DNA of 64,000 nt from contig JAVSML010000981.1 in assembly GCA_038503035.1 (NCBI GenBank), positions 115,172 to 179,171 on the forward strand, in the 5' to 3' direction. Shown piece by piece: positions 28,796 to 38,852 of this stretch. The translations under genes were made by a program, and so were the position numbers. The stretch comes from Crocodylus rhombifer (lineage: Eukaryota; Chordata; Crocodylia; Crocodylidae). Below the pieces are notes generated by a model, which did not search any database, was not told the origin of the DNA, and worked only from the letters and a program-made list of their open reading frames with translations. Every line of letters begins with the position of its first letter. Positions within the stretch are counted from its first letter, which is position 1.

Positions 28796-30543
28796 CGGTG
28801 AGAAGGACGGCGCTGCATTCGTCCATCCGAGGCACTGACGAATTAAGCCCTTCATTCAGACTTTGCAACTACCCTCGCCGTTCCTCAAGCATTCTCTAGC
28901 TCAAGAGTCAATTTTCCCCCCACAAAAAGTTCAGAGGGAAAAATAAAAAACCCATTTCAGATGCATGGAAAGTAAAAACAAAAAAACCCCAAAAAACCCA
29001 CAAAAATCCTTTGGAAAAAAATTTAAGCTAAAAAAGATAAACACCGCAAGAATTGAGTTCTCTCCAATAATTCCAGGATCTCACAGAAACATGTGACAGC
29101 TTTGGCATGTGTCAGTCTTCTGGGGGGAGGATGTCTCCTAGATTAGCATGAAAGACACTTTTAAAATTAGCTGTAAGGCTCACCGATATATATCTTAACA
29201 GAAGCTCATAGGAGGAACGGAAGCAGTCGGAAAAAATTAACCACCTCCGCCCGCATTGCCCCGAAGAGGGAATTTTTCAGGGTCACAAAAGGTGCTAATC
29301 TGTAAAAATTAAGACTCTCTTAAACCTGCCAAAACGTAGAACTGGCCAATGTAACGAGATGATTGTACAAGTAGCCAGGAGGCTCTGACAGCAGCTCCCA
29401 TGGGTGTTAAAATATGTCAAGCACAAAACGATGAGTGAAACAAATCTTTCAAGAATGACAGGGCCAGGTGAATGCCTTTGGAGACGTGCGGCTGGCGAAT
29501 GCATATGCATGAGGCAGGGGATCCTGGTGGATCATGCCGCTAATCCAATAGCAGGCAGAATAAATCACAGACGCTAGAGCTGGAAAAACTCAGACTCTCC
29601 AACAAGAAAACATTTCCTCTCCTCCCGGCCTCCGCGAGACCACTTCCTATCCGCTTTCTAGCATCGCTCGTGACCGAGCGAGCCGACGCGACAGCCCGAG
29701 TCTTGGGAACCTTCCCAGGTTTGCAATGCGAATTTTCTTTTTCCTCTCAACAACCGTCTTCTTTCGGTTCTTGGGGGCCGTGACACGTTTTACGTGTTTT
29801 CACAGCGCCCCAAGCCGACCAGGGTTTGCAGCTACTGCCGTGTCCCCTTGTGCCCATCATGACTGTTAATCTTCGTTTTTTGTTGCACCAGCCAGAAGCA
29901 GCACGAAGGCGAGCCAGAGCTCCAGGGTGCCAGGTCCTGCGTGTCCCTGGTATTGGAAGACACAGATTTTTCTGCAGTCTGATTTACAGAATTGAAGACG
30001 GTCCTGCCCGACGCAGAAGAACCCAAGCCGCTCGTAAATCGGACGCGAAGATCCCGAATGGGAAGGCAGGGAAATGTGCCAGAATCAAGAGTTCTCCGCG
30101 TTCATCCCCTGTTCTTCCCTCAACACTTGAGCTATTTCCAAAAAAGATTTCTCTGGCCTGCAGGATGCGAACGGCCAAGTTATTTGTCATATTTTATATC
30201 AGAAACATCCCCTCCGCCCTACCGTTTGTTGTAACAACTCCAGACTCATTTTTTTGCAAGAGCTGCAGAAGAAAGATAGAGGGGAGGAATGAAAAAAAAA
30301 AAAAGAGAAAGTGTCTGTGTGTGTGTGGGGGGGGTGATCTTCCTAATCTAACACCCCTGCTAGTGTTTTGGTGCATTGTTATTTTAGGTTGCAGTTCTGC
30401 TAGGAGTCTGGCAAACTGCCCCCCCCCCACTTGCCCTACTGAGTGCACGGGATGCCTACAGATGTACAGGGCAGGACCACAGGCACCTTAGGTCTGCCTG
30501 CAAGTCCTGCACAGCACCACACACGTTACCGCACAGCCTCATC
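28796..30543. other. Unique sequence; candidate conserved regulatory block at about 29280-29560
   Basis: 29280-29560 is a moderately AT-rich stretch with several sequence-specific-factor sites: the perfect palindrome ATGCATATGCAT (29499-29510), a TAATCC and CCAAT pair near 29542, and no detectable repeat. A 221-codon plus-strand frame at 29826-30491 has no recognised domain. An A-run lies at 30290-30304 with a GT repeat at 30314-30326. Confidence 0.45.
29499..29510. promoter_or_regulatory. Perfect MORE-type POU-dimer palindrome
   Basis: ATGCATATGCAT matches the MORE element (the palindromic site bound by POU-domain homodimers such as Oct1, Oct4, Oct6). The match is exact over 12 bases. Function here is inference; nothing shows binding. 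Confidence 0.4.
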
Positions 30544-30842
30544 AGCGTTGCCAACTCTATTTGAACCTATTCCAGGAGGTTTCCAGGACGGCCGCGTGCC
30601 CATCACGCGCGACACGAACGTGCCTGCATACATCGCTTATGGATTATTGTACGCAGACTTCAGGTCAGGAAGGCAAATGCACGTGACTATTACATTTCAA
30701 AAACCCGCTGGCCCGCTGTATAAATTGGATTTAACATTTAATATTTATTTTAATGAATGCCCTAACATTCATCTCCTGGGTGACTCTCAGCAGTCTCCTG
30801 GAGATTTATATCCCGGGCAATCCTGGAGGGCTGGCAACCCTA
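30544..30842 (+). mobile_element. MITE of the GGGTTGCCAAC terminal family (copy 1)
   Basis: Starts GCGTTGCCAACTCTATTTG and ends GGAGGGCTGGCAACCCTA. Its interior is clearly homologous to 42922-43221, including GTCAGGAAGGCAAATGCACG, AACATTTAATATTTATTTTA and CTCCTGGAGATTT. It is a nonautonomous DNA transposon with no coding capacity. The superfamily is not certain. Confidence 0.78.
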
Positions 30843-31649
30843 CACCTCGCCTTACGCACATACCCAAGAGCTTTTTGGGTTAAAGTATAGAGAAAAAGCT
30901 GCTGGCCTCCTTAGTTCTTCCCTTCATCGGCCCCAGAAACAGCAGATCACCAGGTCACCAGCATTTTCTTCTTTTTGCGGGGAGTTTGGAAAGACCCTGG
31001 TCTGTCCAGAAGTGTCTCTGGCACCAAGGGGAGGCTGTTTATTTCCAAGAGGCCAAAACTCGAAGTGGGCTGAATATGTTAGGCGGAGACGCTACGCAAA
31101 AAGACCACAGGATGTCACGTTGGACACTAATATTTGCAAGTCTCAGTTGTAAAAGACCAACCAAGCAACCACACAACACAACTCTGAATTGTTACCCGAT
31201 AACGAGACGTGCTAGGATCTCGCCAGCTGCTACTTCGGCAAACGGTAATGGAAATATAAATATGTTTATAAGAGACCCGTCATAACAAGGCTTGCTGCCG
31301 TCTAACAGGCGTCAATCAACCATTCACCTCAGGGCTTTACTCCTCTCTGGGGAGGGCCGATCCTTCAAATAAAGCTCCCTCAACAAAAGTCCACTCCAAA
31401 GAGAGAGACGTCGAGGCTGGGTGCAAAGGCAGAAGTATAAAGAATAAAAGATTTGCTAAACTGCTAAACTACTTGAGCATTGGGGTGAAAAGATTTCAAG
31501 TTCCCGACTTGATGATTTTCTGTCCATGCTGAACTGAAGGGAAAAAAATCTGGCATTGAAAATTGTGCTCACCATTTCTAGCAGGAGGTGAGGCATCTAG
31601 CGCATTATGGAAATACCCCGACAATGTTCTTTGGTCCTATTCCCAGCTC
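30843..31649. other. Unique sequence, no gene seen
   Basis: Short frames only, no recognised repeat. Confidence 0.45.
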
Positions 31650-31702
31650 TTTGATCCTGTCTCTTTTGCACCTCAGTTTCCCCATTTGTAAAAGCTGCAG
31701 TG
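31650..31702 (+). mobile_element. MIR SINE core fragment
   Basis: TTGATCCTGTCTCTTTTGCA followed by CCTCAGTTTCCCCATTTGTA is the MIR core phrase. Only about 50 bases remain. Confidence 0.65.
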
Positions 31703-31761
31703 CTACGGACCAACATCCCAGCGGCAAAACAGACAAACAAGCAAACAGGTTACTTATTCAG

Positions 31762-32000
31762 AGAATCGTAGAAAAGGCGGGTTGGAAGGTCCCTAGTCCA
31801 ACGCCCTGCGCAAAGCAGGGCCAACTAGGTCAGGCTTTATCTAGACAGGCCTTAAAAACTTCTGGGATGCCACCAACTCTTCCAGTGCTTCACCGCGCTC
31901 CTCGTGAGAAAGCTTTTCCTAATCTCCAGCCTCAACTTCCCTTGCTGCAGCCTGAGCCCATTGCTCCGTGTCCTGTCACTTGCCATCACCGAGAACAGTA
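31762..32000 (-). mobile_element. CR1 3' fragment
   Basis: GAGAATCGTAGAAAAGGCGG, AGTCCAACGCCCTGCGCAAA, CTTCTGGGATGCCACCAACT, and CTTGCTGCAGCCTGAGCCCA. It has several small deletions compared with other copies. Confidence 0.9.
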
Positions 32001-33294
32001 TTCAATGCAGCGGACGTGCTTTCAGCCTGGAGATGTAAAGTGGTTATTCCTTCAAGATGAATAGGGTCATAATTGAGGTGGGGGGTGCAAGCATTCGAGG
32101 TTTCTCCAGGTGCAGATTCCAGATGAAAAGGCATCTATCCCCGCGGTGGGGGAAACACGAGAAACAACTGAATCACGCTACCGTATTTCCTGCTTCACGT
32201 CAGCACGGCTCATGCCGAGAGCCTCCTCGCCGCCCGCATCAGCTTCGGACATACCAGACATCCTTTGTTATTCTTAAACTACTTTAAAAAAAAAACAAAA
32301 AAACCCAATAACTTTTACCTCTTTTAAAAAAAAAAAAAAGCTCTCCCATTGTAGCCTTTCGTGATCCTAAGACTTACTGTTCTTTCTAAGCATGCAGCGA
32401 TCAACAGACGACCAGCCCTCTTCCCAAGCACGTTTTAGATCAGTTCATTTTTAAATGCTCTGGCATTTTGGTATGGGTATTATTGTGTTTTCCGCCCGTA
32501 AAAAATACCCTATGACAATCCAGTTTGCTGCGCAACTGCAGGGCAGGGTCTCAGTCCTTTCAGAGACCCAGTCCCCCAGGAGCTAGGAAGTCACTGATTT
32601 CATACCGACCGTTGCGCACAGCCAAAAATAAACCCTGGCCTTCCGACCCGGCGTGCCGAGCGCAGACCTCTGGGTTGCCGCCGAAACAAAAGTTCCCCGA
32701 CGAGTTAAAACGTACCCGGAACGTGATGCAAGAACCAAACCGAACCGAGGGAAACCCTCCAAGCCCGCACAGGGATTTCACGTAAAAAAAACAAACAAGC
32801 AAAACGCTGATGTTTTCTCGCTTGCGTGCATCACGCTCAAGATGCAGGTGATTGATCCTTTGAAATCTAAAAGCACTTAAACCTAATTGGGAATTCTGCA
32901 TTTCGGTTTCGTGTCTTGGAAGCAAACTAGCGGGAGAAAACAAAAGCTCTCTCTCCCGCGCTTACAAAAGAAGGTTAAGGGGAGGTCTGTCAAGGCTCGC
33001 GAGGCTAAACCCTGATCCGCCTCGACAGCGGGCCTATCTGGGATGCCTGACCCTGCCCAATATGCGTACGTCCCGCTAATGCCCAAAAGCGGTCAGGAGT
33101 TGGGCTGTAAATCTCACCATGAAAGACCGAAGGGGCTCTGCAGACAGGCACTCGTGCGGGGTGAACGTAAAGCGCGCGTTACTTCTTGCGCGGGTCTGGC
33201 TTTAGAACCATATAAATCAGGAAATTCAAAGCCAAGGTGGAAATTCACACGCACCTAATTTTGCATGGTTTGGGGGAAAGGGGGAAATCGCTTG
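32001..33294. other. Unique sequence with poly-A runs, no gene seen
   Basis: A-rich stretches at 32285-32305 and 32326-32339. No assignable coding or repeat pattern. Confidence 0.45.
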
Positions 33295-33296
33295 GA

Positions 33297-33695
33297 ATGA
33301 TAGAAAATTCAGGTTGGAAGGGAGCTCAGGTCACATCTCATCCAGCCCCCTGCTCCAAGCAGGACCAGCCCCAGCTACATCATCCCAGCCAGGGCTTTGT
33401 CTACCCGGGTCTTCAACACCTCCAAGGATGGAGAGTCCACCACCTCTCTGGGTAACCTGTCCCAGTGTTTTACTACCCTCCTACTGAGAGAGTTTTCCCC
33501 AATATCCAACCTCAACTTCCCTTGCTGCAGCCTACGCCCATTGCTCCTTCTCCTGCCTGCCCGCACTGGGACCAGTCCCGCTCCATCCTCTTTGCAGCCC
33601 CTCTGCGGGGAGGTGAAGGCTGCTCTTCAACCCCCCCTCGGTCTTCTCTACTCCAGACTCAATGAACCCAGGTCCCTCGGCCTCTCACTGCAGTT
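33297..33695 (-). mobile_element. CR1 LINE 3' fragment
   Basis: ATGATAGAAAATTCAGGTTG, GACCAGCCCCAGCTACATCA, CGGGTCTTCAACACCTCCAA, and CCCTTGCTGCAGCCTACGCC, then GTGAAGGCTGCTCTTCAACC and ending after TCCCTCGGCCTCTCAC. Confidence 0.93.
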
Positions 33696-33827
33696 GATAC
33701 CACCGAGCTTGTTACCTACTGAGGGCTGGAATGACTGTACCTCCCGGGAAAAGGATGTTATATATTTATCCTCCTACCTAAAAGTCTTTTATGAGAAGCT
33801 GCTTTGGTTTTTTTGTGCCTCTGCCAC

Positions 33828-34120
33828 CAGTTCTCAACCTTTTTAAACTCACGGAACCCTGTGTTAGGCTTGGAAAATGCCACATCTCTTCATGTACACT
33901 CATTTTTTGACTAGAGAAAAAATAAATAGAGCCAGTCTTTTATTGCAAAGAACTCAGAAAGACCACAGAAGGTCCAAAGGTTTTTAGCATGATGGATTCC
34001 TGTTTGACATTTCTGGGTTTATCTTGTGAATCACATTTGCACACCAAACAGCGCTAACGTTGTGCAACGCCCCACAGCACCCTTGACAGGACCTCACGGC
34101 ACCTTGGTTGAGAATCACGG
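33828..34120 (+). mobile_element. hAT-like MITE, near complete
   Basis: Starts CAGTTCTCAACCTTTTTAAA and ends ACCTTGGTTGAGAATCACGG, the imperfect inverted terminus expected for CAGTGGTTCTCAACC-type hAT repeats. Length is about 293 bases and nothing is encoded. The flanking octamers do not match, so the target duplication is not demonstrated. A relative appears in two pieces at 17388-17462 and 17985-18098. Confidence 0.72.
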
Positions 34121-34648
34121 CCCCAGCCGATATGATCTGTAACCGAGACCAATTCCACAACAGGCAACTCCACGTAAAATTCAACTTCAGTGGAGCTCTC
34201 CGTTTACTGCAACACAATTTAAAATGATGCTTTTCAACACCGTGCAAATATTCCTGTTTAGTTTCGTTTGTGGACACGGCGTCCGGAGGGGCCAGAGGTA
34301 CCCACTCGTGGCTCCATGTCCTTTTTCATCTTAGTTGTCATAAGTTCAATTTGTCTTATTCGGGAACATAATAAATGACGAGCCAAGACTCCCCACGTTC
34401 ATTAGACTCATGATTTTTGCTGGCCATCCGAACCGTCATCACTTGAGGCAACTTTCCCCGCATAACATGCAGTCGAGGTAGCACATGCTTACCAACAGCT
34501 CCTGGAAGCAGCAGTCAAACTAACCTGTACTGATAGATGAGACTAACCCAAGCCCAAGCTGCCTGTAGGTAGCTTCAGAGCGGTGACAGGTCTTTCATTT
34601 GGACAGTTTGATGCGGAAATCTTCCGTCAGCTTAACTCTACGCAGGCA
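34121..34648. other. Unique sequence, no gene seen
   Basis: No assignable features. Confidence 0.45.
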
Positions 34649-34649
34649 C

Positions 34650-34995
34650 AGCGTTAGGAAAAGGTGGGCAGATCAAAACCCGATGATGTTTAACACTGAG
34701 AAACGCAAAAAGTGCTCCATCTGGGAAGAAACCAGCCGCAACACGCAGGCTCGGCAAGGACATAAACTGCTAGAAGATCGCAGATAAGGAAAAAAATTAT
34801 TTACGGTTCGCGTGTCCAGTCGGGAACCAAACTCCCCTCAGACGTGGCAGCCGCCTACCCTGGAGCTCTTCAAAAGGTGTCTGGACATGCACCTCGCTGG
34901 GGCCATCTACCCCCAGCAGCCTTTTCTGTCCTATGAGGAGGGGGGCGATCTCACGAGGTCCCTCCTGCAGCCCCAAACATCTACGAATCTATCAA
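34650..34995 (+). mobile_element. CR1 LINE with large internal deletion
   Basis: 34655-34740 encodes WADQNPMMFNTEKRKKCSIW, which matches the ORF2 region GWADENRVGFNTDKCKVLHL of the copy at 1-980. From 34812 the sequence jumps to the ORF2 C-terminus (TLELFKRCLDMHLAGAIYP) and a 3' tail ending near CATCTACGAATCTATC. About 550 bases of ORF2 are missing between the two parts. It differs from the dominant CR1 subfamily here. Confidence 0.75.
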
Positions 34996-35328
34996 AACCT
35001 CATATTAGAGCACCCCCTCCGCCCTGCAAGATCTCATACCCTCAGCTCTTCATACGAGTTGCAGCTTCTTTGGAAAACAGGGGAGTTTCCAAATCTGAAC
35101 AGCGCCCTACGCTGCAGCGCTGCCCTTCAAGTGAGAGTTATGTTATGAAGGATTTACACACCTGTTCAATTTGGACTCAGAATAAAGGAGCTTGGAGAAG
35201 GAAATCATGTCCTTTTTCAAGGAAGCTTAAAAATTAGCAGAAAGTACACACATGCCCCACTCTGTTTGGGGGAAAACCTTGTGCAATGCATCAAGTCCCT
35301 TTTAACTAGATTAAACCACTCAAGAAGG
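34996..35328. other. Unique sequence, no gene seen
   Basis: No assignable features. Confidence 0.45.
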
Positions 35329-35329
35329 A

Positions 35330-35812
35330 TATAATTATCATCATCATCCCTATCACTCTTATAATTATTATTACCATCATCCCTGTCATTATCACTATTA
35401 TTACTATGATCACCCTTATCATTATAATAGCAATTAATACTTTCACTATTATAATAATCACTATTGTTATCACTATCATCACCATCACTGCCATTACTAT
35501 CACTATAATTATACTATTATTATCATCATCACTATTACTATCACCATTATCATCACTACTGTTATTATCATCACTATTATCACTATCATTTTTGTCACCA
35601 TTATTGCTATTATCAGCACTATCATTCATAGAGGTTAGGTTTAATCACTATTATTACTATTATCATCACTATCATTCACAGAGGTTAGGTTTAATCACTG
35701 TTATCATCACTATCATTCATAGAGGTTAGGTTTATCACTATTGTTACTATTATCATCACTATTGCCATCATCACTGTCATCATCCTCATTATTTACGTAG
35801 CTATTTTTATTT
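35330..35812. repeat. Long degenerate ATC/ATT array with embedded GAGGTTAGGTTTA units
   Basis: CACTATTATCATCACTATCA-type units run for about 480 bases. Three copies of CATTCATAGAGGTTAGGTTT sit at about 35623-35642, 35673-35692 and 35714-35733, spaced 50 and 41 bases, so a higher-order minisatellite has formed inside the microsatellite. Stop-poor frames on both strands result from the repeat, not from a gene. Confidence 0.92.
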
Positions 35813-37010
35813 GAGCAATTTCTTTCCCAACGCAGGGTTGCAGAGATCAGTCCCGCGGCTCTGCTTTCCCCCTCCCTGAGTTTTTAAACCATCCGATCCC
35901 GTCTCCCTGCCACAATCGACTCTTTTTGCTACCACCTCTGGAGGGCTGGCTGTATTACTCACGTGTACCCAAGTACAACTGCGCTTACTCACCCTTTGTA
36001 ACTACTCTTACAAAATAGGCAGCTGGTGAGTTGTATGACATGCTCACAAAGGCCAACAAGCCCTTAAAAACCGCCCACAAAAAAACCGGCTTCAGTAAAG
36101 TGTTGTCCTTTGCATTAACAAGAGAGATTAATGAAGTGCTGTAAGACGACACCAAACGTGGAATTCAGCGCATCATCCCATGCTAAAAGCTAATCCTATA
36201 CATTCAAATATTGTGATGTCTGAGGAATTAACTGGAGGGGCCCAGAAAAAAAAGCTGCGAGGCACAGCTCCCATTGGCTATCTAACGGTTGCTAACACTG
36301 CGGGGAGGGGAGGGGAAAATAAATCAATTAAATATGGCAAACGGTGGTCGGAAGCCTATCCTGGCTCCCAGTAAACCACAACCCTTTTTTCTGGCCCTAT
36401 TTTGCTGTCACGCTGGACGCCAAGGTCTCCCCGTTTTTGTTCATCGGACCCCAGAAAGAACGTATTTTTAGCAAAAAACAAAACAAAACAAAGCAACAAC
36501 AACAAAAAAAAAAAAAAAAAAAAGGGACGTTGAAATGTTTCGGGAACAGCTGCGCTGGGCAGGCCGAGCCGACTGTGACAATACCCGAGGCCGAGCGGCG
36601 GTTTCTCTCGCGGAGCCTGCTCTAAGCAGGGGCTGCTTCTTGCCAACAGCAGCTCTGCCTTGATTTTATTATGCGATAACACTTGACGTGGGGCTATTTT
36701 TAGATCTCGCACACACATGCCGCATGCTTAGGAAGCCGTGCAAGGAGAAGCCTGTTGGTAACAGAAATAAACCGGATGCAGTTTTGGAAAGGAAAATACC
36801 AAACTTTACGTCTTGGAGGGCTCTTCGGCGACCAGGCCAAGGGCAGGCCGTCAGAAAGCCCCCGGCCGAATCGATTCAAGCTTCCCGGGCGAGTCTAATC
36901 TGCATAGATCGAACCGCCAGGCAAGTGAACAGACAGTCGCTTCTGATCCTGGAAATGGCGCTACAGGTCTGCTGTGGCCCAGGCCACAAGTCAGGAAGTG
37001 CTAGAATTAA
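35813..37010. other. Unique sequence, no gene seen
   Basis: An A-rich run at 36478-36523 (interrupted by C and G). No exon-like pattern recognised. Confidence 0.45.
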
Positions 37011-37011
37011 A

Positions 37012-37830
37012 GAATCGTAAAAAATGAGGCTTGAAAAGGAGCTCAGGAGGTCGCATCCGGTCCAACCCCCTGCTCCAAGCAGGGCCAGCCCCAGCTACAT
37101 CATCCCAGCCACGGCTTTGTCCACCCGGGTCTTCAAAACCTCCGGGGATGGAGACTGCACCACCGCTCCGGGGAGCCTGTCCCACGGCTTCTCCACCCTC
37201 CTAGTGAGACACTTTTTCCTCATATCCAACCTCAACTTCCCTTGCTGCAGCCTGCGCCCATTGCTCCTTCTCCTGTCTGCCCCCACTGAGACCAGCCCAG
37301 CTCCATCCTCTTCGCACCCCCCTGCAGGGATATGGAGGCTGCTATTCAATCCCCCTCGGTCTTCTCTTCTGCAGACTCAATCAGCCCAGTCCCCTCGGCC
37401 TCCCCTCACCAGTCCTGTCCCCCAGCCCACAGCCATTTTCACTGCCCTCCGCTGGACTCTCTCCAGTGTGTTCACATCCTTTCTGCAGTGGGCACAGGAC
37501 TCCAGATGTGGCCTCCCCCATGCTGAACAGAGGGGAGGAATCGCGTCCCTGGGTCTGCTGGCACCGCTCCTACCCGTGCAGCCCAGGATGCCGGTCGCCT
37601 TCCTGGCACCAACGCCACGCTGCTGGCCCCTGTTCAGCTTTTTGCCCGCTGTCCCCCCCCCCCCCCCCCCGGTCCTTTTCTGCAGAGCTGCTGCCCAGCC
37701 CGTCCCCCCCAGCCTGCCCCGGTGCAGGGGATTGCTCCTCCTCAGTGCAGGACTTCGCTCTTGTCCTTGTTGAACCTCAGGAGATTGCTTTTGGGCCAAT
37801 CCTTCAATTCATCCCAGTGCACAGCACAGC
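37012..37830 (-). mobile_element. CR1 LINE, long 3' fragment
   Basis: The tail at 37012 (AATCGTAAAAAATGAGGCTT) is followed by all the usual ORF2 C-terminal landmarks, including GACCAGCCCAGCTCCATCCT and TCTCCAGTGTGTTCACATCC. It continues further 5' than most copies, through CAGATGTGGCCTCCCCCATG, up to a region at 37700-37790 that in reverse encodes the KDKSEVLH-like part of ORF2. An 18-C run at 37653-37670 interrupts it. Frames are broken. At about 820 bases it is the longest minus-strand copy of the dominant subfamily. Confidence 0.92.
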
Positions 37831-38598
37831 TCCCCACCCGGCGGGACGAGACTGCTTGGGCCACAGCTGGCCCGGGGGGTGGGGGTTGTTGCAGGGGAGG
37901 TGCAAAGCATCCTGGGATGCCAGGGGACTGCGAGTTAACTTGAATCTTGCAGGGATCTGGGACATAAGTTCAATAAACCGATTTCACCTAAATCAGTTAA
38001 GTCTGACACTACTACATCTATCCAGGTTTTGGCCTTTTTGGAAGTGGTTTATGTGCACTGAACTTCTGTTGCGATACAGCTGTGAACCGGTTGCCGATTA
38101 CTTATACTGATCTGCGTGTTCAGTTTGTGTCCCTAGCCCAAAAGGCCAAAATCCCTTGAGATGAGAGAGAAGACCAACAGCTATCTGCTTTTCTCCTTGA
38201 GGCTTACGCCAGCAGAAACACCGAGGTCCATGCTACCCTGGAAAGGTCCTGCCACTGAAACCTCCCCAGCTAAAATACAACTGCCATGGCTCCGAGCTTC
38301 TGCTCCGAGAGAGATGACGCTATAAAAAAAAAAAAAAAAAAAAAAACAAAAATTGAGGTTGCCCAAAAAGGGAACAGAGGTTAAACTTTCCACTCAGTTG
38401 TCTGCAGGCAGGGTAGAGGAAAGGGGCCCTTGTTTTTGTTCAAGTGTAATTTCCTCTTACTGCACGTGCAAACCCTTTGGGCTTGACGGTAGCGATCCGA
38501 CTAACCTGGCTAGTCAGCCAAGCTGTTGACTTCCCGTGGCGTAAAGGAAATCGAAAGCATCGTTTCACTTTCAATCTAATGGAGAGTACGAACGGTGT
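37831..38598. other. Unique sequence with a 23-A run
   Basis: Run of 23 A at 38324-38346. No gene seen. Confidence 0.45.
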
Positions 38599-38599
38599 C

Positions 38600-38852
38600 A
38601 TCACAGCTTTTGTTGCAGCAAAGGATGTTGAGGTTGCACGTTAGGAAGAACTCGGTCACGAGGAGGGTGGTGCAGCACTGGAGCAGGATCTCCAGGGCAG
38701 TGGTGCAATCTCCATCCTGGGAGGTTTTGAAGACCCAGGTAGACGAAGCTTTGGCTGGTGGAGTTGGGACCGGTCCTGCTCGAAGCTGGGGGTTGGACGA
38801 GATGTGACCTCCCGAGCTCCCTTCCCACCCGGATTTTCTATGATTCTGCATC
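38600..38852 (+). mobile_element. CR1 3' fragment
   Basis: GTTGCAGCAAAGGATGTTGA, GAGGAGGGTGGTGCAGCACT, GGAGGTTTTGAAGACCCAGG, GGTTGGACGAGATGTGACCT and TTTTCTATGATTCTGCA. Confidence 0.92.

Noticed and set aside
29826..30491. 221-codon plus-strand open frame
   Set aside because: No recognisable domain, low-complexity basic stretches, a poly-Lys run from an A-run, overlapping frames on both strands, and no promoter or splice context. Best explained as chance.
35306..35729. Asn/Asp- and Ile/Thr-rich frames on both strands, 107 codons each
   Set aside because: Translation of an ATC/ATT array; no gene.
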